A stretch of 32,340 nt of DNA from Nocardioides daeguensis (GTDB taxonomy: Bacteria; Actinomycetota; Actinomycetes; Propionibacteriales; Nocardioidaceae), in the NCBI RefSeq assembly GCF_019192965.1, contig NZ_JAHTKU010000007.1:1-32340 (forward strand). Direction: 5' to 3'. Each line of letters opens with the position of its first letter. Within the stretch, counting starts at the first letter, position 1. The notes beneath the pieces are model-generated. The model did not search any database. It saw only the letters and a program-made list of their open reading frames with translations, and was not told where the DNA came from. The translations under genes were made by a program, and so were the position numbers. This document shows, one piece after another, positions 1-8,128 of the stretch.

Positions 1-59
1 GTGGGGTTTGCCCCACACCGCGCCGGTCGGGCGGCGTTGTGGTGGGGTTTGGCCACAAC
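1..59 (-). repeat. Paired hairpins 3' of pafB
   Basis: Two inverted repeats lie 19 nt beyond the pafB stop. One has arms GTTGTGG/CCACAAC (36-42 and 53-59). The other has arms GTGGGG/CCCCAC (1-6 and 11-16). Segments 1-19 and 42-60 are also imperfect direct copies of each other around GTGGGGTTTG. The layout (palindrome, a gap of about 18 nt, second degenerate copy, directly 3' of a gene) resembles the five-copy element found elsewhere in the window, and both share GTTG(C/T)GG ends and a GTTTGG core. It may be a diverged member or a simple terminator. No pafC-like start is visible in these bases. Confidence 0.45.
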
Positions 60-78
60 CCCCCAACGTTCCAGCCCC

Positions 79-1041
79 TCACGAGACCACCTGTTCGAGA
101 CGAGCGACGACCTGCTCGCGGATCGCGACAGGCTCGACCAGGACGACGTCGGGACCGTGTGAGAGGACCTCGTCGGCCAGGCCCTGGGTGGGCCTGACGA
201 GCACGAGGCGGTCCCATCCGGTGCGGGCGTCGGGGCCCTCGACCCCGACCTCGATCCGCTCGGCGGCCCGGCGCAGACCGTGGCCCGCCCCCTTCCGCAC
301 CAGCAGCACGGCGGTCGTGTTCGGCATCGGGGGCGCCATCCGGCGGGCGATCGCGCGCACGTCGGTCTCGGGCGGCACGTCGTAGGCGCGGGGCGGGCCG
401 ACCAGCTTGACCTCGCCCTGGACCCGGGACAGACGGAAGACGCGCTCGGCGGCTCGGTCGGCGTCGTACCCCACGAGGTACCAGCGACCCGAGTAGCGCA
501 CGACTCCCCACGGCTGGACCCGCCGACGCATCGGGGCGTCGGCGTCCGGGCGCTGGTAGTCGAACTCGATGGCGTTGCGCTCGCAGACCGCCACCCAGCA
601 CGCCTCGAACGCCGGCTCCTCCGCGGTCAGCAGCGGCCGGGCGATCTCGAGGGCGTCGAGGTCGACGTCGATCCCGGCGGCGGTCAGCTTGCGCACGGCG
701 TCGGTCGTGGCCTGCGCCATCGTCGCGTGCTGCCACACCCGCGAGGCGATGCCGACCACGGCCGCCTCCTCGGGCGTGAGCTCCACGTCGGGCAGCGCGA
801 ACGCCTCGGGAGGGATCCGGTAGCCGACCTCGTCCTCGAAGAGCGGGTCGATGGTCGCGACCTCGACGGGTACGCCGAGGCTGCGCAGCTCCTCCTTGTC
901 CCGCTCGAACATCTTCTCGAAGGCGTCCGGGCGGGAGTCCGGGTACAGCAGCTCGCGGATCCGCTCCTTGGCGATCGGTCGGCGCTGCACCAGGAGCATG
1001 ATCAGCAGGTTGAGAAGGCGCTCACTCTTCGGTGCTGGCAT
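79..1041 (-). CDS. pafB: PafB, WYL-domain transcriptional regulator
   Basis: PafB is one half of the PafBC regulator that activates the LexA-independent DNA-damage response in mycobacteria; this is family knowledge. The protein (320 aa) begins MPAPKSERLLNLLIMLL, a winged-helix N-terminus followed by the FERDKEELRSLG segment typical of PafB. The WYL core is visible as RVQPWGVVRYSGRWYLVGYD and is followed by a WCX-like C-terminal region. I chose ATG 1041 over the longer frame to 1095, because the extra 18 residues are Pro/Arg-rich and lie inside the upstream gene. The gene overlaps the FKBP 3' end by 20 bp, so translational coupling is likely. In mycobacteria pafC follows immediately; here the next 78 nt carry hairpins and no obvious start, so pafC is outside the window or elsewhere. 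Confidence 0.9.
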   Translation of the reverse strand: MPAPKSERLLNLLIMLLVQRRPIAKERIRELLYPDSRPDAFEKMFERDKEELRSLGVPVEVATIDPLFEDEVGYRIPPEAFALPDVELTPEEAAVVGIASRVWQHATMAQATTDAVRKLTAAGIDVDLDALEIARPLLTAEEPAFEACWVAVCERNAIEFDYQRPDADAPMRRRVQPWGVVRYSGRWYLVGYDADRAAERVFRLSRVQGEVKLVGPPRAYDVPPETDVRAIARRMAPPMPNTTAVLLVRKGAGHGLRRAAERIEVGVEGPDARTGWDRLVLVRPTQGLADEVLSHGPDVVLVEPVAIREQVVARLEQVVS

Positions 1042-2140
1042 CCGTGCTCGGCTCGGCGGCGGGAGTGGTGGCCCCCTCGGTCGGGGTGGCGCCATCGGTC
1101 GGCGCGGCGCCGTCGGTCGGCGCCGGCTCCGGCTGGGGCGGGGTGTCGGCGGCGTCGAGGATGTCGACGACGAAGTACAGCGTCGAGTTGGCCGGGATGT
1201 TGTCGCCCTGCGCCTTGTCGCCGTAGCCGAGCTTCGGCGGGATCTGGATCAGCACGCGGCTGCCGACCGGCAGGCCGACGAGGGCCTTCGACCAGCCCTT
1301 GACGACCGAGGCGTCCTTGCCGCCCACGACCGCCTCGAGGCCACGGCCGACGGCGTAGCTGGAGTCGAATGGCTTCTCGCCGCCCGGGATCTGACCGAGG
1401 TAGCTGGCCAGGATCGTCTGGCCGGAGGCCACGACCGGGCCGGTGCCCTTGGTCAACGTCGCGACCTCGAGGTCGCCGCTGGGCTCGGGGACACCGGTGA
1501 AGTCGAGGCTGGCAGGCAGGCCGGCATCCTCGACGATCTTCGGCGCCCAGCGCGGGGCGGGCTCCTCGGTGCCCTCCGGCCCGGCGACTGCGGTGATGTC
1601 GGCGACGAACAGCAGGCCGTCCTCGTTGCCGATGTCGAGACCGGCGAGCAGACTGGCGGCCTGGCTGCCCAGGTAGCCGCCGAACGCGATGTCGCTGCCG
1701 ACGGTCACGGCGAGTCGGCTGCCGACCTTCTGTCCGGCCTTGATCTGGTCGGCGAAGCCGAGGGAGAGCAGGTCGGTGAGCGTCTGCGGCTCCTTGTCGG
1801 TGCCGACCTTCACCAGCGTGCTGAGCGAGGTCTTGGCGTAGCTGTCGTACGCGACCTTGTGTGTCCAGCCGTCGGCGAGGGTGAACTCGACACGGACGAC
1901 GTCGTCCTTCTTCAGCGCGGCGCCGTCGCCCTCGGTGATCACCTTGGCCGCCGGCTTCCCGGCCGTCATCACCGACTTCCAGTCCAGCTTCGGAGCCTCG
2001 CCGACCGGGCCACTGATCGTGACGGCGTCGAGGCCCTTGGCCGTGTCGGAGTCCGAGCCGCCGCACGCCGCGAGCGCGAGGCTCGCCGGCAGCAGGGTCG
2101 TGAGGAGGAGCATCGAAGGTCGTCGCAGGCGCTTCAGCAC
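1022..2140 (-). CDS. Secreted FKBP-type peptidyl-prolyl isomerase lipoprotein
   Basis: Predicted exported lipoprotein (372 aa) with FKBP fold, catalysing cis-trans isomerisation of Xaa-Pro bonds outside the membrane. A basic, hydrophobic signal peptide ends in the lipobox LALAAC, with Cys26 as the lipidation site. Two FKBP-like modules follow. The first is degenerate. The second, roughly residues 215-325, has the classic features (VASGQTILASYLG, KGWSKALVGLPVGSRVLIQIPP, GYGDKAQGDNIPANSTLYFVVDIL). The C-terminal tail is Pro/Thr/Ala-rich with PTDGA repeats and is probably disordered. The frame is open to a TTG at 2146, but GTG 2140 is preferred because TAGGGT sits exactly 6 nt upstream, as in the leaderless genes here. 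It lies between pafA and pafB, a common actinobacterial order. Confidence 0.88.
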   Translation of the reverse strand: MLKRLRRPSMLLLTTLLPASLALAACGGSDSDTAKGLDAVTISGPVGEAPKLDWKSVMTAGKPAAKVITEGDGAALKKDDVVRVEFTLADGWTHKVAYDSYAKTSLSTLVKVGTDKEPQTLTDLLSLGFADQIKAGQKVGSRLAVTVGSDIAFGGYLGSQAASLLAGLDIGNEDGLLFVADITAVAGPEGTEEPAPRWAPKIVEDAGLPASLDFTGVPEPSGDLEVATLTKGTGPVVASGQTILASYLGQIPGGEKPFDSSYAVGRGLEAVVGGKDASVVKGWSKALVGLPVGSRVLIQIPPKLGYGDKAQGDNIPANSTLYFVVDILDAADTPPQPEPAPTDGAAPTDGATPTEGATTPAAEPSTDASTEE

Positions 2141-2146
2141 GCGCAA

Positions 2147-2152
2147 ACCCTA
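2147..2152 (-). promoter_or_regulatory. -10 element, leaderless FKBP gene
   Basis: TAGGGT lies 6 nt before GTG 2140 with no ribosome-binding site between. No recognisable -35. It supports the GTG start over the TTG at 2146. Confidence 0.5.
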
Positions 2153-2174
2153 CCGAGTGCCCGAAGGCTGTGCG

Positions 2175-3536
2175 TCACATGCCGTCGATCAGGCGTTGCA
2201 CCCGTTCGTCGTACGCCCGGAAGGGGTCCTTGCACAGCACGGTGCGCTGCGCCTGGTCGTTGAGCTTGAGGTGCACCCAGTCGACGGTGAAGTCCCGGCG
2301 GCGCTCCTGGGCGCGGCGGATGAACTCGCCCCGCAGCCGGGCGCGGGTGTTCTGTGGCGGCACCGACTTGGCCTCGAAGATCTTGAGGTCGCTGCTCACG
2401 CGGGCGACCGCGCCGCGCTTCTCCAACAGGTAGTAGAGGCCGCGGCCGCGGTGGATGTCGTGGTAGGCGAGGTCGAGCTGGGCGACCCGCGGGTGGCTCA
2501 GCGGGATGCCGTGCTTGGCGCGGTAGCGGTCGATCAGCTTCCACTTGATGACCCAGTCGATCTCACGGTCGACCAGCCCCAGGTCGTCGGACTCGACGGC
2601 CTTCAGGCCCCTCTCCCACAGGTCGAGGGAGCGCTCGATGACCGGCGTCGAGATGCCGCGGCGGTCGACGAAGTCGCGCGCCTTGGCGAGGTACTCGCCC
2701 TGGATGTCGAGGGCGCTGGCCTCGCGGCCGTTGGCGAGGCGGATCTTGCGGCGCCCGGTGACGTCGTGGGAGATCTCCCGGATCGCTCGGATCGGGTTCT
2801 CCATCGTGAGGTCGCGCATCACCACCCCCTCTTCGATCATCCGCAGCACCAGGTCGCAGGAGGCGACCTTGAGCATCGTCGTCGTCTCGCTCATGTTGGA
2901 GTCACCGACGATGACGTGCAGGCGGCGGTACTTCTCGGCGTCGGCGTGCGGCTCGTCGCGGGTGTTGATGATCGGGCGGCTGCGCGTGGTCGCGCTGCTC
3001 ACGCCCTCCCAGATGTGCTCGGCACGCTGGCTGACCGAGTAGCTGGTGCCCCGCGGCGTCTGGGTGACCTTGCCCGCGCCGACGATGATCTGCCGGGTCA
3101 CCAGGAACGGGATGAGGACGTCGGCGAGGCGGCTGAACTCACCCGCCCGGCTCACGAGGTAGTTCTCGTGACAGCCGTAGGAGTTGCCGGCCGAGTCGGT
3201 GTTGTTCTTGAACAGGTAGATCTCGCCGGCGATGCCCTCGTCGTGGAGTCGCTGCTCGGCGTCGAGCAGCAGTCCCTCGAGGACCCGCTCCCCTGCCTTG
3301 TCGTGCGTGACCAGCTCGGTGACGTCGTCACACTCGGGCGTGGCGTACTCCGGGTGGCTGCCGACATCGAGGTAGAGCCGGGCGCCGTTGCGCAGGAAGA
3401 CGTTGCTGCTGCGGCCCCAGCTCACGACCTTGCGGAACAGGTACCGCGCGACCTCGTCCGGACTGAGCCGTCGCTGTCCGCGAAACGTGCACGTGACGCC
3501 GTACTCGTTCTCGATCCCGAAGATCCGACGGTCCAT
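2175..3536 (-). CDS. pafA: Pup-protein ligase PafA
   Basis: PafA activates the C-terminal glutamate of Pup with ATP and ligates it to lysines of target proteins, marking them for the proteasome. The 453-aa product matches the family end to end. It starts [15 protein letters not shown] with the metal/ATP-binding Glu9 and Glu11. Asp57 in [16 protein letters not shown] corresponds to the catalytic base. Other hallmarks are the [19 protein letters not shown] and [18 protein letters not shown] segments, and [22 protein letters not shown] at the C-terminus. It lacks the Dop-specific insertion, which separates it from the paralogue at 8129-9637. ATG 3536 has TAATGT 6 nt upstream and no Shine-Dalgarno, suggesting a leaderless transcript running into the FKBP gene and pafB. 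Confidence 0.97.
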   Translation of the reverse strand: MDRRIFGIENEYGVTCTFRGQRRLSPDEVARYLFRKVVSWGRSSNVFLRNGARLYLDVGSHPEYATPECDDVTELVTHDKAGERVLEGLLLDAEQRLHDEGIAGEIYLFKNNTDSAGNSYGCHENYLVSRAGEFSRLADVLIPFLVTRQIIVGAGKVTQTPRGTSYSVSQRAEHIWEGVSSATTRSRPIINTRDEPHADAEKYRRLHVIVGDSNMSETTTMLKVASCDLVLRMIEEGVVMRDLTMENPIRAIREISHDVTGRRKIRLANGREASALDIQGEYLAKARDFVDRRGISTPVIERSLDLWERGLKAVESDDLGLVDREIDWVIKWKLIDRYRAKHGIPLSHPRVAQLDLAYHDIHRGRGLYYLLEKRGAVARVSSDLKIFEAKSVPPQNTRARLRGEFIRRAQERRRDFTVDWVHLKLNDQAQRTVLCKDPFRAYDERVQRLIDGM

Positions 3537-3542
3537 GTATGC

Positions 3543-3548
3543 ACATTA
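3543..3548 (-). promoter_or_regulatory. -10 element, leaderless pafA
   Basis: TAATGT lies exactly 6 nt before the pafA ATG. No TTGACA-like -35 is visible. It sits in the 44-bp divergent gap shared with the FAD/Rieske gene. Confidence 0.5.
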
Positions 3549-3580
3549 CTGCTGTGCTGTCTGCCGGGTACCGAACCAGC

Positions 3581-5005
3581 ATGAACGCACCCAACGAGTT
3601 CGCCCCCCGCCCTTCGACGAGCGCACCGGTGTGGTTCGAGCGAACTCGGCCGGGTCCCTTCCCACGGCTCGCCGGCCGGGCGTCGTACGACGTGGTCGTG
3701 GTCGGTGGCGGACTCTGTGGACTCCTGGTCGCGCTGCTCCTGGCGCGGGGCGGTCGATCCGTCGCCGTGCTCGAGGCGCGTCGCATCGGCGCCGGGACCT
3801 CGGGGCACACCACGGGCAAGGTGAGCCTGCTGCAGGGCACCAAGATGAGCCGGGTCCTGCGCCGCAACCCGCCCTCGGTCGCCCGCGCGTACGTCGACGC
3901 CAGCCGTGAGGGCCAGGCGTGGCTGCAACGCTTCTGCCGCGACCACGGCGTCGTGACCGAGACCCGGCACGCGACGACCTACGCCACGACGCGCGTCGGT
4001 CTGCTGCGCGCCGAGGGTGAGCTGGCTGCGGCGCGGACCGCCGGACTGCCGGTGGAATGGACGCGCGACACCGAGCTCCCGTTCCCCGTGCTGGGGGCCG
4101 TGCGGCTCGCCGGGCAGTTCCAGGTCGACGCGATGGAGCTGCTGTGCGCGGTGGTCGACGCGGCCGCTGCGGAAGGTGCGGTCCTCCACGAGGCCTCGCG
4201 GGTCGTGGCGATCGAGCGCCGCGACGACGGTGCCGTCGTCCGCACCGACGGCGGCGAGGTGCGCGCCGGCGCCGTGGTGGTGGCGACGAACCAGCCGGTG
4301 CTGGTCGGCGGCGGCTTCTTCGCCCGGTTGCAGCCCCAGCGGTCCTACGCCGCGACCCTGGCGACGGACTGGAGGCCGCGCGGCATGCACCTGTCCGCCG
4401 ACCTGCAGACCCGGTCGCTGCGGTCGGTCCGCACGGCGTCCGGTGAAGAGCTGCTCATGGTGGGCGGCTCCGGGCACGTGACCGGTCGCGGCTCAGCGGT
4501 CGAGCGGCTCGACCGTCTTCTCGACTGGGCGTTGGCCACGTTCCCAGGAGCCGAGATCCAGCACACCTGGTCCGCCCAGGACCAGTCACCGGTCGACGGG
4601 CTCCCGTACGTCGGCCCTGCCGTCCCCGGCAACCACCGGGTCCAGGTGGTGACCGGCATGGACAAGTGGGGGCTCAGCACGGCCCCGGCGGCCGCGCTGC
4701 TCATCGCCGCCGACCTCCTCGGCGGCGAGATCCCCGCCTGGGGCCGGGCGCTACGGAGCTGGACGCCCAGGGAGGTCCTGGCCGCCGGCCGGGCGCTCGC
4801 CGTCAACGCCGAGGTCGGCTGGCAGATGGCGTGTGGACACGCCGGCCGGCTGTTCGCCAGCAACCGACCGCCGCTGTGCACCCACCTCGGCGGCGTGCTG
4901 ACCTGGAACGAGGCCGAGGACTCCTGGGACTGTCCGCTCCACGGCTCCCGGTTCGCCCCGGACGGGAAGGTGTTGGAGGGTCCGGCAACGCAGCCCTTCC
5001 GGTGA
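3581..5005 (+). CDS. FAD-dependent oxidoreductase with C-terminal Rieske domain
   Basis: Predicted cytosolic flavoprotein (474 aa) of the DAO/glycine-oxidase-like family fused to a Rieske [2Fe-2S] domain; the substrate is unknown. The dinucleotide-binding motif is VVVVGGGLCGLLVALL (GGGLCG at 42-47), followed by an acidic strand end (LEARR) and a GTSGHTTGK loop. The Rieske ligands are Cys433-x-His435 and Cys451-x2-His454 in CTHLGG and CPLHGSRF, close to the C-terminus. ATG 3581 is preferred to ATG 3539: the earlier start lies almost on the pafA start codon and adds an atypical leader peptide. The gene is divergent from pafA and converges on the nuclease-like gene. It is not a known part of the Pup pathway, so its position looks like an insertion. 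A direct role in proteasome biology cannot be inferred. Confidence 0.85.
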   Translation: MNAPNEFAPRPSTSAPVWFERTRPGPFPRLAGRASYDVVVVGGGLCGLLVALLLARGGRSVAVLEARRIGAGTSGHTTGKVSLLQGTKMSRVLRRNPPSVARAYVDASREGQAWLQRFCRDHGVVTETRHATTYATTRVGLLRAEGELAAARTAGLPVEWTRDTELPFPVLGAVRLAGQFQVDAMELLCAVVDAAAAEGAVLHEASRVVAIERRDDGAVVRTDGGEVRAGAVVVATNQPVLVGGGFFARLQPQRSYAATLATDWRPRGMHLSADLQTRSLRSVRTASGEELLMVGGSGHVTGRGSAVERLDRLLDWALATFPGAEIQHTWSAQDQSPVDGLPYVGPAVPGNHRVQVVTGMDKWGLSTAPAAALLIAADLLGGEIPAWGRALRSWTPREVLAAGRALAVNAEVGWQMACGHAGRLFASNRPPLCTHLGGVLTWNEAEDSWDCPLHGSRFAPDGKVLEGPATQPFR

Positions 5006-5009
5006 CCTC

Positions 5010-5074
5010 TGCTGCGGTTTGGTCCCAAACCGCAGCATTTCGGACCTGGATCATGCGGTTCGTGCCCAACCGAC
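5010..5074 (+). repeat. Palindromic interspersed element, copy A
   Basis: The palindrome has arms GCTGCGGTTTGG (5011-5022) and CCAAACCGCAGC (5025-5036) around a TC centre; one compensatory base-pair change relative to other copies (T-A to C-G) preserves pairing. After 17 nt comes the second half TGCGGTTCGTGCCCAA (5054-5069). The palindrome starts 5 nt after the oxidoreductase stop. The second half runs into the convergent gene and supplies its last codons and stop. Confidence 0.85.
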
Positions 5075-6010
5075 GGGGTTGGTCGAGCGGTACCAGCGGT
5101 TCATGACCCGGTCGCGGCCGACCGCGGAGTAGAACGAGTCGTCGATCAGGGCGCGCCATCTCCGCAACCGCTCGGCCTGGTGGGGGCGTCCGAGGAGCCG
5201 GTCCAGCTCGTGCATCAAGGTGGCGGCGTGGTTGAGCAGGTCGTCGAGGGTGTAGCCGCGCCGGACGTACTCGGTGCTGGCAATGGCCCGCTCGCGCCGA
5301 AGGTCGCGCCGGTGTACGGACGGTTCGCGGTGGATCGCGCCGTCGTACTCATGCAGGTTCCGCGTGCCGAGGACGACCAGGTCCGCTCGGCAGATCCACC
5401 GTCCGCCGTCGTAGATGTCGACCTGGGACGCTGTTGCGATGTCCATGGTGTCGTGGAACTTGCGCAGCAAGGTCTCGCCGGCGGACTCCGCCTGCGCGTC
5501 GCGGCCTTCCCACACACGCCGCAGACGCCTGGTGCCCGGTCGCTTCGAGGCGAGCACTCGTTGGATGGCGGCATCATCGACGTGGCCGTGTCGAACGGCT
5601 GAGTCCAGCATGATCGCAAGATCGATGTCGCCGAGGTCGCGGGCAGCCCTCAGCAGGATCTCCGCCGGTTCGTCGACGGGCAGCCCATGAACGAGCCGCG
5701 GCGACGACTGATGGGTGAGCCGGGAGCAGATGAGCCCAGGACGCCGCGGCCGTCGCTGGCCCCGGACGGCCGCGAAGTGCGGGACCTGCGCGGGCAGGGA
5801 CGGCAGCCGCCATCCCAACAGACGACCGCCAGTCACGTGCGTGAAGACGGCGTCGGATGGCAGCACGAGGAGCAGTGCGCTGAGGTCGCGGATGAAGTTG
5901 TCCCACGGGCCCAGATCGGTTGTCTCGAGTCGGTAGAGACCGTGCGACACCCGCTGGTGACCCGCGGCGCGGACCTCGCCGCGGATCGCACCATCTGACC
6001 CGATCTCCAT
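5051..6010 (-). CDS. AbiEi-like / DUF559-like nuclease-fold protein
   Basis: Uncharacterised 319-aa protein of a type abundant in actinobacteria. The N-terminus resembles the AbiEi antitoxin wing (HQRVSHGLYRL, then a helical FTHVTGGRLLGWRLP segment). The C-terminal half looks like a Vsr/DUF559 PD-(D/E)xK nuclease fold: Glu179 in ESAGET, Asp210 in RADLVVL, Glu221-x-Asp223 in HEYDG, and an arginine-rich HRRDLRRERA helix. Activity is unproven; such proteins are annotated as hypothetical or AbiEi-family. No ribosome-binding site or TAnnnT hexamer is visible before ATG 6010, and the N-terminus is a little shorter than I would expect, so the start is uncertain. The last residues (GWARTA) and the stop codon lie inside the second half of repeat copy A. 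It separates prcA from pafA. Confidence 0.65.
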   Translation of the reverse strand: MEIGSDGAIRGEVRAAGHQRVSHGLYRLETTDLGPWDNFIRDLSALLLVLPSDAVFTHVTGGRLLGWRLPSLPAQVPHFAAVRGQRRPRRPGLICSRLTHQSSPRLVHGLPVDEPAEILLRAARDLGDIDLAIMLDSAVRHGHVDDAAIQRVLASKRPGTRRLRRVWEGRDAQAESAGETLLRKFHDTMDIATASQVDIYDGGRWICRADLVVLGTRNLHEYDGAIHREPSVHRRDLRRERAIASTEYVRRGYTLDDLLNHAATLMHELDRLLGRPHQAERLRRWRALIDDSFYSAVGRDRVMNRWYRSTNPVGWARTA

Positions 6011-6090
6011 GGCGAAAGGGTCCGCTGACCTCGCACGGCAGGCAAGCGGCGGCCCCGGGCCTGTGGAAAGCCGGTGTGCCCGCGCGTCCG

Positions 6091-6163
6091 GTCCGACACC
6101 GATTGGTCAAAGACCGCAGCTCGGCGGGCCAGATCGTTGCGGTTTGGGACCAAACCGCAACGA
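6091..6163 (-). repeat. Palindromic interspersed element, copy B
   Basis: Minus-strand copy. The 14-bp arms (6134-6147 and 6150-6163) match perfectly and the centre reads TC on the minus strand. After the invariant 17 nt comes TGCGGTCTTTGACCAA (minus, 6118 down to 6103), then a degenerate GTCGGAC-type ending. It lies 17 nt 3' of the prcA stop when measured to the 12-bp core arms, in the same orientation as prcA. Confidence 0.85.
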
Positions 6164-6178
6164 CCGGCGGACCACGAC

Positions 6179-7057
6179 CTACAGCGGCGGGGCGACCGGC
6201 GGCTCACCCGAAGACGGTTCGCCGTTGGTCGGGTTCTCGAGCGGCGCGACGTGGCCGGAGACCTGGTCGGTGGGGTCGCTGGGGTCGTCGGTGCTCGAGG
6301 TGGTCGCACCCGCGCCGGGGGCGCCGTCGTCGGGGAGCGGCGCGGCGTGCTCGGGTTTGCCGCGGGGGCCGAGGAGCTCTGCGACCCGGGCGGGGCGCAG
6401 CCGCGAGAACTTCCGTGGCTGGGTGCGGGTGCGGTCGAGCACCGCGACCTCGAGGTCCTCGACGGGGATGACACGGTCGCCCTCGCCGGTGTGGCCGAGC
6501 GCGGCGACCGCCACGCCGAGGGCCTCGCTGAGCGAAGCGCCGGCGGCATAGTTCGAGGTCAGGTACGACGTCACGGTCTCGCTGTCGCCACCCATCACCG
6601 CGAAGCCGTGCTCGTCGGCGACCCGGCCCTCGTAGGTGAGGCGGTAGATCTGGTCGTCGGCGGCGGTGGCGCCGACCTCGGCGACGAAGATCTCGACCTC
6701 GTACGGCTTCTCGCCGCCCGAGGAGAAGATCGTGCCGAGGGTCTGCGCGTAGGCGTTGGCCAGGCCGCGACCGGTGACGTCACGACGGTCGTAGGCGTAG
6801 CCGCGCATGTCGGCGAGCCGGACCCCGGCGATGCGGAGGTTCTCGAACTCGTTGTAGCGGCCGACCGCGGCGAACGCGAGCCGGTCGTAGAGCTCGGACA
6901 CCTTGTGCAGCGCCTGCGAGGGGTTCTCGGTGACGAGGAGGACGCCGTCGGCGTACTGCACCGCTGCGAGGGACCGGCCGCGGGCGATGCCCTTGCGGGC
7001 GAAGTCGGCCCGGTCCTTCATCAGCTGCTCGGGCGAGACGTAGAAGGGGGTGCTCAT
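6179..7057 (-). CDS. prcA: 20S proteasome alpha subunit
   Basis: Forms the outer heptameric rings of the bacterial 20S core, gating substrate entry and docking the ARC ATPase. The 292-aa product begins [30 protein letters not shown], the N-terminal gate and H0 helix typical of PrcA. The [29 protein letters not shown] and YAQTLGTIF segments belong to the alpha-subunit core. Family members I recall are about 250 aa. Here the fold ends near residue 240, and about 50 Pro/Ser/Gly/Asp-rich residues follow as a probable disordered tail. ATG 7057 lies one base after the prcB stop, with AGGAGG positioned inside the prcB 3' end, so the two subunits are translationally coupled and made together. Confidence 0.95.
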   Translation of the reverse strand: MSTPFYVSPEQLMKDRADFARKGIARGRSLAAVQYADGVLLVTENPSQALHKVSELYDRLAFAAVGRYNEFENLRIAGVRLADMRGYAYDRRDVTGRGLANAYAQTLGTIFSSGGEKPYEVEIFVAEVGATAADDQIYRLTYEGRVADEHGFAVMGGDSETVTSYLTSNYAAGASLSEALGVAVAALGHTGEGDRVIPVEDLEVAVLDRTRTQPRKFSRLRPARVAELLGPRGKPEHAAPLPDDGAPGAGATTSSTDDPSDPTDQVSGHVAPLENPTNGEPSSGEPPVAPPL

Positions 7058-7058
7058 C

Positions 7059-7907
7059 TCAGGCCTCCTGCCCCGCGCCCGGCAGGGCTGCGAGCGGTCC
7101 GTCGGGTCGGTCCATGCGGGCGCCCACGACCTGGTCGGCGAGCGAGCCGATGGCGGCGTCGGCGAGCTGGACGGCGCCGTCGGCGGTCACGACCCACACG
7201 ATCGGGAAGATCCGGCGGGTCAGGTCGGGGCCGCCGGTGGCGGAGTCGTCGTCGGCGGCGTCGTAGAGCGCCTGCAGGCAGACCCGGACGGCGTCGTCGG
7301 GCGAGAGGTCGTCGCGGTACAGCTTCTTCAGCGCGCCGCGGGCGAACAGCGAGCCCGACCCGACCGTGAAGAAGGACGCCTCCTCGTGGCGGCCGCCGGT
7401 GACGTCGTACCCGAAGATCCGGCCGGTGCCGCTGTCGAGGTCGTAGCCCGCGAACATGGGGACCACGGCCAGGCCCTGCATCGCCATGCCGAGGTTGGCG
7501 CGGATGAGCGCGGAGAGCCGGTTGGCCTTGCCGTCGAGGGACAGGATCGAGCCCTCGATCTTCTCGTAGTGCTCGAGCTCGACCTGGAACAGCCGGACCA
7601 TCTCGACGGCGAGGCCGGCGGTGCCGGCGATGCCGACCACGGAGTACTCGTCGGCCGGGAAGACCTTCTGGATGTCGCGCTGGGCGATGACGTTGCCCAT
7701 CGTGGCGCGGCGATCGCCGGCCATCACGAGACCACCGGGGAAGGTCACCGCGACGATGGTGGTGCCGTGCGGCGCGATCTCTGCGGCGCTGCCGGCGGGC
7801 AGCGAGCGGCGAGCCGGCAGCAGGTCAGGCGCGTTCTCGGCCAGGAAGTCGCTGAACGAGGAGGTGCCAGGGCGCAGGAAAGCACCCGGGATGCGTGCGT
7901 CGTTCAT
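7059..7907 (-). CDS. prcB: 20S proteasome beta subunit
   Basis: Catalytic subunit of the 20S core, an N-terminal nucleophile threonine protease. It is made as a 282-aa precursor. Residues 1-48 form the propeptide (with [15 protein letters not shown]) and autocleavage is expected between Gly48 and Thr49, giving a mature [21 protein letters not shown] start. The active-site Asp in AGDRRAT and Lys in RDIQKVFP are present. The glycine-rich [15 protein letters not shown] segment is typical. The gene starts 6 nt after the pup stop and ends 1 nt before prcA, so pup-prcB-prcA is one tight unit. No clear Shine-Dalgarno precedes it, consistent with coupling to pup. Confidence 0.96.
   Translation of the reverse strand: MNDARIPGAFLRPGTSSFSDFLAENAPDLLPARRSLPAGSAAEIAPHGTTIVAVTFPGGLVMAGDRRATMGNVIAQRDIQKVFPADEYSVVGIAGTAGLAVEMVRLFQVELEHYEKIEGSILSLDGKANRLSALIRANLGMAMQGLAVVPMFAGYDLDSGTGRIFGYDVTGGRHEEASFFTVGSGSLFARGALKKLYRDDLSPDDAVRVCLQALYDAADDDSATGGPDLTRRIFPIVWVVTADGAVQLADAAIGSLADQVVGARMDRPDGPLAALPGAGQEA
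7064..7069 (-). promoter_or_regulatory. Ribosome-binding site of prcA
   Basis: A perfect AGGAGG embedded in the last codons of prcB, 6 nt before the prcA ATG. Most genes in this window lack such a site, so it marks prcA as an internal operon gene. Confidence 0.8.
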
Positions 7908-7913
7908 CGGGGA

Positions 7914-8111
7914 CTACTCGCCGCCCTTCTGGATGAACGACTTCACGAAGTCCTCTGCGTTGGTCTCGAGGACGTCGTCGATCTCGTCGAGGATCGCGTC
8001 GACGTCGTCGTCGAGGGCCTCCTTGCGCTCGGCCACGGCGGACTCGGGGGCGACCTCGGTCGTCTCCTCGGTCTCGTCGGACTTGCGCGGCTGCTTCTGG
8101 TCCTGGGCCAT
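7914..8111 (-). CDS. pup: Prokaryotic ubiquitin-like protein Pup ending in GGE
   Basis: Small, largely disordered modifier protein (65 aa) attached to substrate lysines through its C-terminal glutamate. The acidic central segment (ALDDDVDAILDEIDDVLETNAEDFVKSFIQKGGE) is the part that folds onto the ATPase coiled coil. The last codons read GGC GGC GAG TAG, so Pup is encoded with terminal Glu rather than Gln. PafA can use it directly, without prior deamidation by Dop; Dop would then act mainly as depupylase. This is known from some actinobacteria and contrasts with the GGQ form of M. tuberculosis. It lies 17 nt after dop but has its own TAGGCT hexamer 6 nt before ATG 8111, so independent leaderless transcription is likely. 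Confidence 0.97.
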   Translation of the reverse strand: MAQDQKQPRKSDETEETTEVAPESAVAERKEALDDDVDAILDEIDDVLETNAEDFVKSFIQKGGE

Positions 8112-8117
8112 GACGCC

Positions 8118-8123
8118 AGCCTA
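8118..8123 (-). promoter_or_regulatory. -10 element, leaderless pup
   Basis: TAGGCT exactly 6 nt before the pup ATG, in the short dop-pup gap. It suggests pup-prcB-prcA can be transcribed separately from dop. No -35 consensus. Confidence 0.5.
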
Positions 8124-8128
8124 GCCAG

